The position numbers were made by a program, and so were the translations under genes. The notes under the pieces were generated by a model. The model was given only the letters and a program-made list of their open reading frames with translations. It searched no databases and was not told where the DNA came from. From NCBI GenBank assembly GCA_016840825.1, contig JAEORN010000046.1, forward strand, positions 1-64,000: 64,000 nt of DNA, given 5' to 3'. Shown piece after piece: positions 60,481 to 64,000 of this stretch. Within the stretch, counting starts at the first letter, position 1; every line of letters begins with the position of its first letter. Source of the DNA: Candidatus Thorarchaeota archaeon (lineage in GTDB: Archaea; Asgardarchaeota; Thorarchaeia; Thorarchaeales; Thorarchaeaceae).

Positions 60481-61404
60481 ATGCGTCCACCTTGTGAGAT
60501 TGTACAACGTGATTTCCTTCCAGATCTTAGATCTTCTCTATCTAGAATCCTTGATGAACAGGGACTATCTCAAAGTGAGATAGCTGATAAAATCGGATTG
60601 ACGCAAGCTGCAGTGAGCAAATATCTGAAACAAAAGGGCAATGGTCATAAAATTGATCCTCAGGTTCATACTCTAGCTACTCGCATAGCGTCTTATCTTT
60701 TAACGAACACAAAGTCACAATCTGCAATTCTCAAGGAAGTATGCGGCACATGTATGTCCTTGAGGATTGGCTCAGATATTTGTGCAATTCATAGGAAATC
60801 TAATCCCGCACTTGCCAAAGAAGAATGTGATATCTGCGCTGAATTATTGGGTGGTTCAGATAGAAAACTGACATTACGTTCAAAGGTTCTTCAGGAAATG
60901 AAAGAAGCTTTAGATCAAATCCAGATTTCGACCGTATTCTATCGTTTGGTTCCAGAAGTTCGTGCAAATCTTGTGTCTTGCTCAAGAGATGCTAGTGATT
61001 TATCAGATGTAGCTGGAGTTCCTGGTAGGATTACACTAATTGACGGTAAAGCCAGGATCTTCCTATCTCCTCAATTTGGAGCATCTAATCATACTGCATC
61101 CCTTCTTCTGAGCATCAAGAAGAAATGGTCTCAATACAGATCATGTCTCTGTCTAAGTGGTAGAAACGAAGTGATACAGGCTGCGTTGGAAGAAAAAGTC
61201 AATATGATTCACCTGAAGGAATCGGAGAACGAAGCAAATGAGATAGCTAAGGTTGCAATCCAACTTCAGAAAACACGCCCAAGGGAATTCCTTGGGATCA
61301 ATGTTCCTGGGGGAATTGGCGTTGAATCAATATTGTATATTTTCGGGAAATCCGCAATAGACTTAGCGACTCTGTCAGAAAGAATTGCATTGCATATCAA
61401 GTGA
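60481..61404 (+). CDS. ThiN-domain transcription regulator of thiamine genes (ThiR-like)
   Basis: Residues ~15-75 are a helix-turn-helix (LSQSEIADKIGLTQAAVSKY). Residues ~90-120 hold a CxxC...C...CxxC cluster (CGTC, CAIH, CDIC) that may bind zinc. Residues ~130-307 are a ThiN domain, including VPGRITLIDGKARIFLSPQF and FGASNHTASLLLS. Archaeal HTH-ThiN proteins sense thiamine phosphate and repress thiamine genes. It is divergent from the transporter. GGAGGT precedes the ATG. Confidence 0.85.
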   Translation: MRPPCEIVQRDFLPDLRSSLSRILDEQGLSQSEIADKIGLTQAAVSKYLKQKGNGHKIDPQVHTLATRIASYLLTNTKSQSAILKEVCGTCMSLRIGSDICAIHRKSNPALAKEECDICAELLGGSDRKLTLRSKVLQEMKEALDQIQISTVFYRLVPEVRANLVSCSRDASDLSDVAGVPGRITLIDGKARIFLSPQFGASNHTASLLLSIKKKWSQYRSCLCLSGRNEVIQAALEEKVNMIHLKESENEANEIAKVAIQLQKTRPREFLGINVPGGIGVESILYIFGKSAIDLATLSERIALHIK

Positions 61405-61478
61405 CCACTGTGTGTTACATCGTTTTATTTTCACATGGGAAGTTCATTAATCATTAATCAAAATGGAATGGATCACAG

Positions 61479-62342
61479 ATGGTCACTATCAGAAAGGGGA
61501 AGATGCAGGACTGCAAGAATCTTCTAACTGTATACGAAACTACAAGATGGTATTATCGAACCAAGGATGGTGGCTATAAAACAGTAGAAGAAGTTAAAGA
61601 CGAACATAAGGGGACTGGTTTTAAAAACTGGGGCTGGCTTGTGGCCGAGGAAGATAATTCAGTAATTGGTGAAATTGTATTTCGGATTGAAAAGAATCCT
61701 ATCATTGGTCGAATTGGTATCATTCGAAATCTAGATGTTGATGTTAGGTATCAGAAGAAGACTATTGGAACCCAACTAGTAAGAGCCGCAGAATCCATAC
61801 TCAAGCAAAAGAAAGCATCTCGGATTGTTTCACTAACTCCACCAGAAGCATACAACTTCTGGATGAAAGTAGACTATTTTGCGAGAGGCTCTCTGATTAA
61901 CATCAGTACAACACCATCGAAACTCAAGACAAAGAATGTTAAGGGAATAAAGGCTCAATCAGTAAAGGACACATCAAATTTACCCAAGTCAATGAACTTC
62001 TCAAATATCGCTATACCCGGTCAAATGTGTGATTTAGCAGGATTGATTATAGACGAGAAAAAGAAAGGACGTATGTTTGAGTTTACAAATGGACACAAGC
62101 TCATAGGTATCGGAGCCATTGTAAAAACTGATAATGATACAGCTTTCTTCGCGATAGATGCTTTGACTCAAAATGATGAACACATAGAGGGCTTCATCTC
62201 AAAGGTATTATCAGCTTCTAGTATCCTAAAGGCTAAGAAAATAAAGGGTGTGATCCCCAAGGACCGATATGAGCGCTTCAAAAAAGTCGCTCGTTGGTCC
62301 GTTGAGGATACTCGAGATATTCCGGTCACACGGATAATCTAG
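61479..62342 (+). CDS. Two-domain GNAT acetyltransferase
   Basis: The first ~150 residues are a GNAT domain, with VIGEIVFRIEKNPIIGRIGI, NLDVDVRYQKKTIGTQLVRA and the CoA-binding loop. The second ~130 residues resemble another GNAT-like fold (MCDLAGLIIDEKKKGRMFEF). The acceptor is unknown. It is convergent with the secreted-protein gene and separated from it by one base. Confidence 0.72.
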   Translation: MVTIRKGKMQDCKNLLTVYETTRWYYRTKDGGYKTVEEVKDEHKGTGFKNWGWLVAEEDNSVIGEIVFRIEKNPIIGRIGIIRNLDVDVRYQKKTIGTQLVRAAESILKQKKASRIVSLTPPEAYNFWMKVDYFARGSLINISTTPSKLKTKNVKGIKAQSVKDTSNLPKSMNFSNIAIPGQMCDLAGLIIDEKKKGRMFEFTNGHKLIGIGAIVKTDNDTAFFAIDALTQNDEHIEGFISKVLSASSILKAKKIKGVIPKDRYERFKKVARWSVEDTRDIPVTRII

Positions 62343-62343
62343 G

Positions 62344-63930
62344 TTACTCTTCTTTCAGAAGTGGGAAGACGTAATTGAGAATCACCAAGATGCTACCAAG
62401 AATCCAGATACTTCCGAGATTGAAATGCCAGACAGCGTATGTCAGGTTGGTAACGCCCATGAGGAGGAATCCCGCTGCGACGATTGCGAGATATACAAGA
62501 TCAAGGATTAGTATTGGTCTCAATGGTTCTCCACTCTTCTTGCGCACAAATGGGATAGCAATTGCCAGACTCAGAAGCACTACCAAGCTGATGACTTCTT
62601 CAATCCGTATGCTTGCAAAACCGAGGGTATCTTCTACCTCAGCAGTTTCTCCTTCTTCAGTTTCTACTACAACTTTCAATGTGTGCTCCCATTTGGTATA
62701 TAGACTGGTGTCAATATAGAAGGTGAAGTCACCGGGAACAACATCAGTATAGTTAGCAATTTCCGCATCGTCTACATAGACTTTGACAATTACTGTATCC
62801 CATGTGCTCTCAATATTGACAACAATTGCAGCATAGCCTATGATGACATCTTGAGTTGGAGATACGAACTCAATCTCTGGAACTCCATGGTTGTCAATAT
62901 CGAAGATCCAAAGTCGCTTCCAAGTATGCCCGTATTCGTCTTCTGCAATGAAAGTAAAGTTGTGTTCTCCTTCACTGTATTTTGTCGTATCAATGGAGAA
63001 TGTTACGGTATCGTTTGTAAGGATGTATTCATTGCTTGAATCTAGTTCACCATCCACAAAGGCTGAAATTGTTACGTTTTCGTATGGTGTTAGAATTGTG
63101 ATGTCAAAATCATAGACGCCTAGAATTCTAGCATATTCTGAAATGTCGTTGATATAGAATCTCACATAATCCAAGAATATCAGAGTTACAGATGTTGAAT
63201 CTTGTAATCCTTCTTCAGTATACACAACGATATCAATTTCATGATGTCCATTCTCATATCTTGTTCCATTGATTGTGAAATTCGCTGCCCCGATAGGTAC
63301 TACTGTGGCATTGAACTCCGAGGTAATCCTTCCGTCGATGCTGATGTTTAGGAAGACTTCTGGATAATCGGAAGTGATATTCAGCTCAAGATCATCAAGA
63401 CCAGTAAAGGTTGCATCCGCCGCTGGTGAAAGGAGTTCAACGATTGGTGCGCCATGATTATCCACAGTAAACACCAAATGATAGGACTCCTTTTCGTTCA
63501 CTCCAGTACTATTCTCTTCGAGAAGTACTGTGAAATTGAGTAGCCCTTCAGGAAGGATTGTACTATCTACTGTCATATTCAGTGTTCCTGGACTGATTTC
63601 AGTATGATTATAATCAGAGTAGTAAATCTCAGAATCTACGTAGAGCGAAATATTGACTGGACCATTTACTGATGTGATATCGAAGAATAAGAAAACTGTC
63701 CCCACCAGTGTTGTTTGATTTCCGCCTTCTCCGGCTAATGTTCCCTCTGAAGTGGTCACATTGATTAGTCCAATGGTAATGTCGTCTGAATCAAATCCTG
63801 CAGCGTTATTCTGAAATACAGGTGCTTCAGTCGTTCCTAGTTCAGATGTTTGTGATATGGGTTGTATGTAAAAGCTGCCAGCGAGCATCAGAGTTACTAA
63901 CAGCAGTGTTACTAGATTCATTTTCTTCAT
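62344..63930 (-). CDS. Secreted Ig-like surface protein with C-terminal membrane domain
   Basis: A signal peptide is at the N-terminus (MNLVTLLLVTLMLAGSFYI). Several ~90-residue Ig-like/cadherin-like repeats follow, with repeated DNHG(A/V)P boundaries near residues 150 and 350. The end has three membrane helices (residues ~455-525). About 17 N-x-S/T sequons occur, nearly all in the extracellular part, consistent with N-glycosylation. AAAGGAAGG precedes the ATG. Binding partners are unknown. Confidence 0.75.
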   Translation of the reverse strand: MKKMNLVTLLLVTLMLAGSFYIQPISQTSELGTTEAPVFQNNAAGFDSDDITIGLINVTTSEGTLAGEGGNQTTLVGTVFLFFDITSVNGPVNISLYVDSEIYYSDYNHTEISPGTLNMTVDSTILPEGLLNFTVLLEENSTGVNEKESYHLVFTVDNHGAPIVELLSPAADATFTGLDDLELNITSDYPEVFLNISIDGRITSEFNATVVPIGAANFTINGTRYENGHHEIDIVVYTEEGLQDSTSVTLIFLDYVRFYINDISEYARILGVYDFDITILTPYENVTISAFVDGELDSSNEYILTNDTVTFSIDTTKYSEGEHNFTFIAEDEYGHTWKRLWIFDIDNHGVPEIEFVSPTQDVIIGYAAIVVNIESTWDTVIVKVYVDDAEIANYTDVVPGDFTFYIDTSLYTKWEHTLKVVVETEEGETAEVEDTLGFASIRIEEVISLVVLLSLAIAIPFVRKKSGEPLRPILILDLVYLAIVAAGFLLMGVTNLTYAVWHFNLGSIWILGSILVILNYVFPLLKEE

Positions 63931-64000
63931 TCTGAAGCCTTCCTTTAACCCAATATGATATAATACGGGCGGATGAGCACAAGAAAATAGACCACTTTTA

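Noticed and set aside
1..64000. CRISPR arrays, tRNA or rRNA genes, insertion sequences
   Set aside because: I found no regularly spaced repeats, no tRNA-like T-loop and anticodon stem combinations, no rRNA sequence and no transposase or integrase frames.

Overview
The window reads as a chromosomal segment of an Asgard archaeon. Archaeal informational genes (Rpb5/RpoH, Cdc48/VAT, both subunits of DNA topoisomerase VI, a ThiN-type regulator) sit beside proteins typical of Asgard lineages: a Ras/Arf-like small GTPase, several roadblock or longin-like proteins, a gelsolin-domain protein, separate Alg13 and Alg14 homologues, and a TPR plus Ig-like plus coiled-coil protein. The base composition is moderately AT-rich. 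Many genes start at TTG or GTG behind a good Shine-Dalgarno sequence. I see no rRNA, tRNA, CRISPR array, transposase or integrase. A Thorarchaeia-like source is possible but cannot be fixed from this sequence.

Region by region: 1-451 is the end of an RNA polymerase Rpb5 gene that has a eukaryote-like N-terminal part. 448-3517 (minus) is a tail-to-head set: TatD nuclease, HD hydrolase, CinA-like protein and a polyprenol-kinase-like membrane protein. 3836-12415 is a surface-glycopolymer locus. It holds a fused cytidylyltransferase/reductase predicted to make CDP-ribitol, a ribulose-phosphate epimerase-like protein, a TagB/TagF-like polyol-phosphate transferase, a Wzx/MATE-like flippase, a membrane GT-C-like protein and two soluble glycosyltransferases. 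12446-15442 is an FAD oxidase/Fe-S oxidoreductase pair. 15561-17670 carries an aspartoacylase-type hydrolase and the Alg14/Alg13 pair. 17920-26508 holds coiled-coil, transglutaminase, RecB-like nuclease, radical SAM and tandem longin-like/winged-helix genes.

26497-33302 (minus) is a seven-gene directon: AN1-finger site-2 protease, Topo VI B, Topo VI A (with a changed TOPRIM DxD), a coiled-coil winged-helix protein, a PD-(D/E)XK-like protein, a roadblock protein and a NifB-like radical SAM protein. 33461-37649 carries an FAD dehydrogenase and an hsp20-cdc48 operon behind a two-palindrome operator and a structured leader. 37880-41458 holds unknown genes and the TPR/Ig-like/coiled-coil protein. 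41519-44215 (minus) is a small-GTPase operon (GTPase, zinc ribbon, longin-like protein, polytopic membrane protein). 44235-48224 is a divergent pair of regulators sharing a winged-helix domain, one of them fused to a PAS array. 48235-56548 has an aminotransferase, small membrane proteins, a FilR1-type regulator, a GNAT-OB fusion, a tiny cysteine-rich membrane protein on the minus strand, a gelsolin-roadblock operon and a membrane protein of unknown function. 56553-61404 is a thiamine ABC transporter divergent from its likely ThiN-type regulator. The window ends with a GNAT protein and a secreted, sequon-rich Ig-like membrane protein.

Several parts plausibly work together. The glycopolymer locus, Alg13/14 and the sequon-rich surface protein all point to a decorated cell surface. 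The GTPase, longin, roadblock and gelsolin genes suggest a regulated cytoskeleton and membrane system. Hsp20 and Cdc48 form a proteostasis operon. The thiamine genes form a self-contained uptake-and-control unit.
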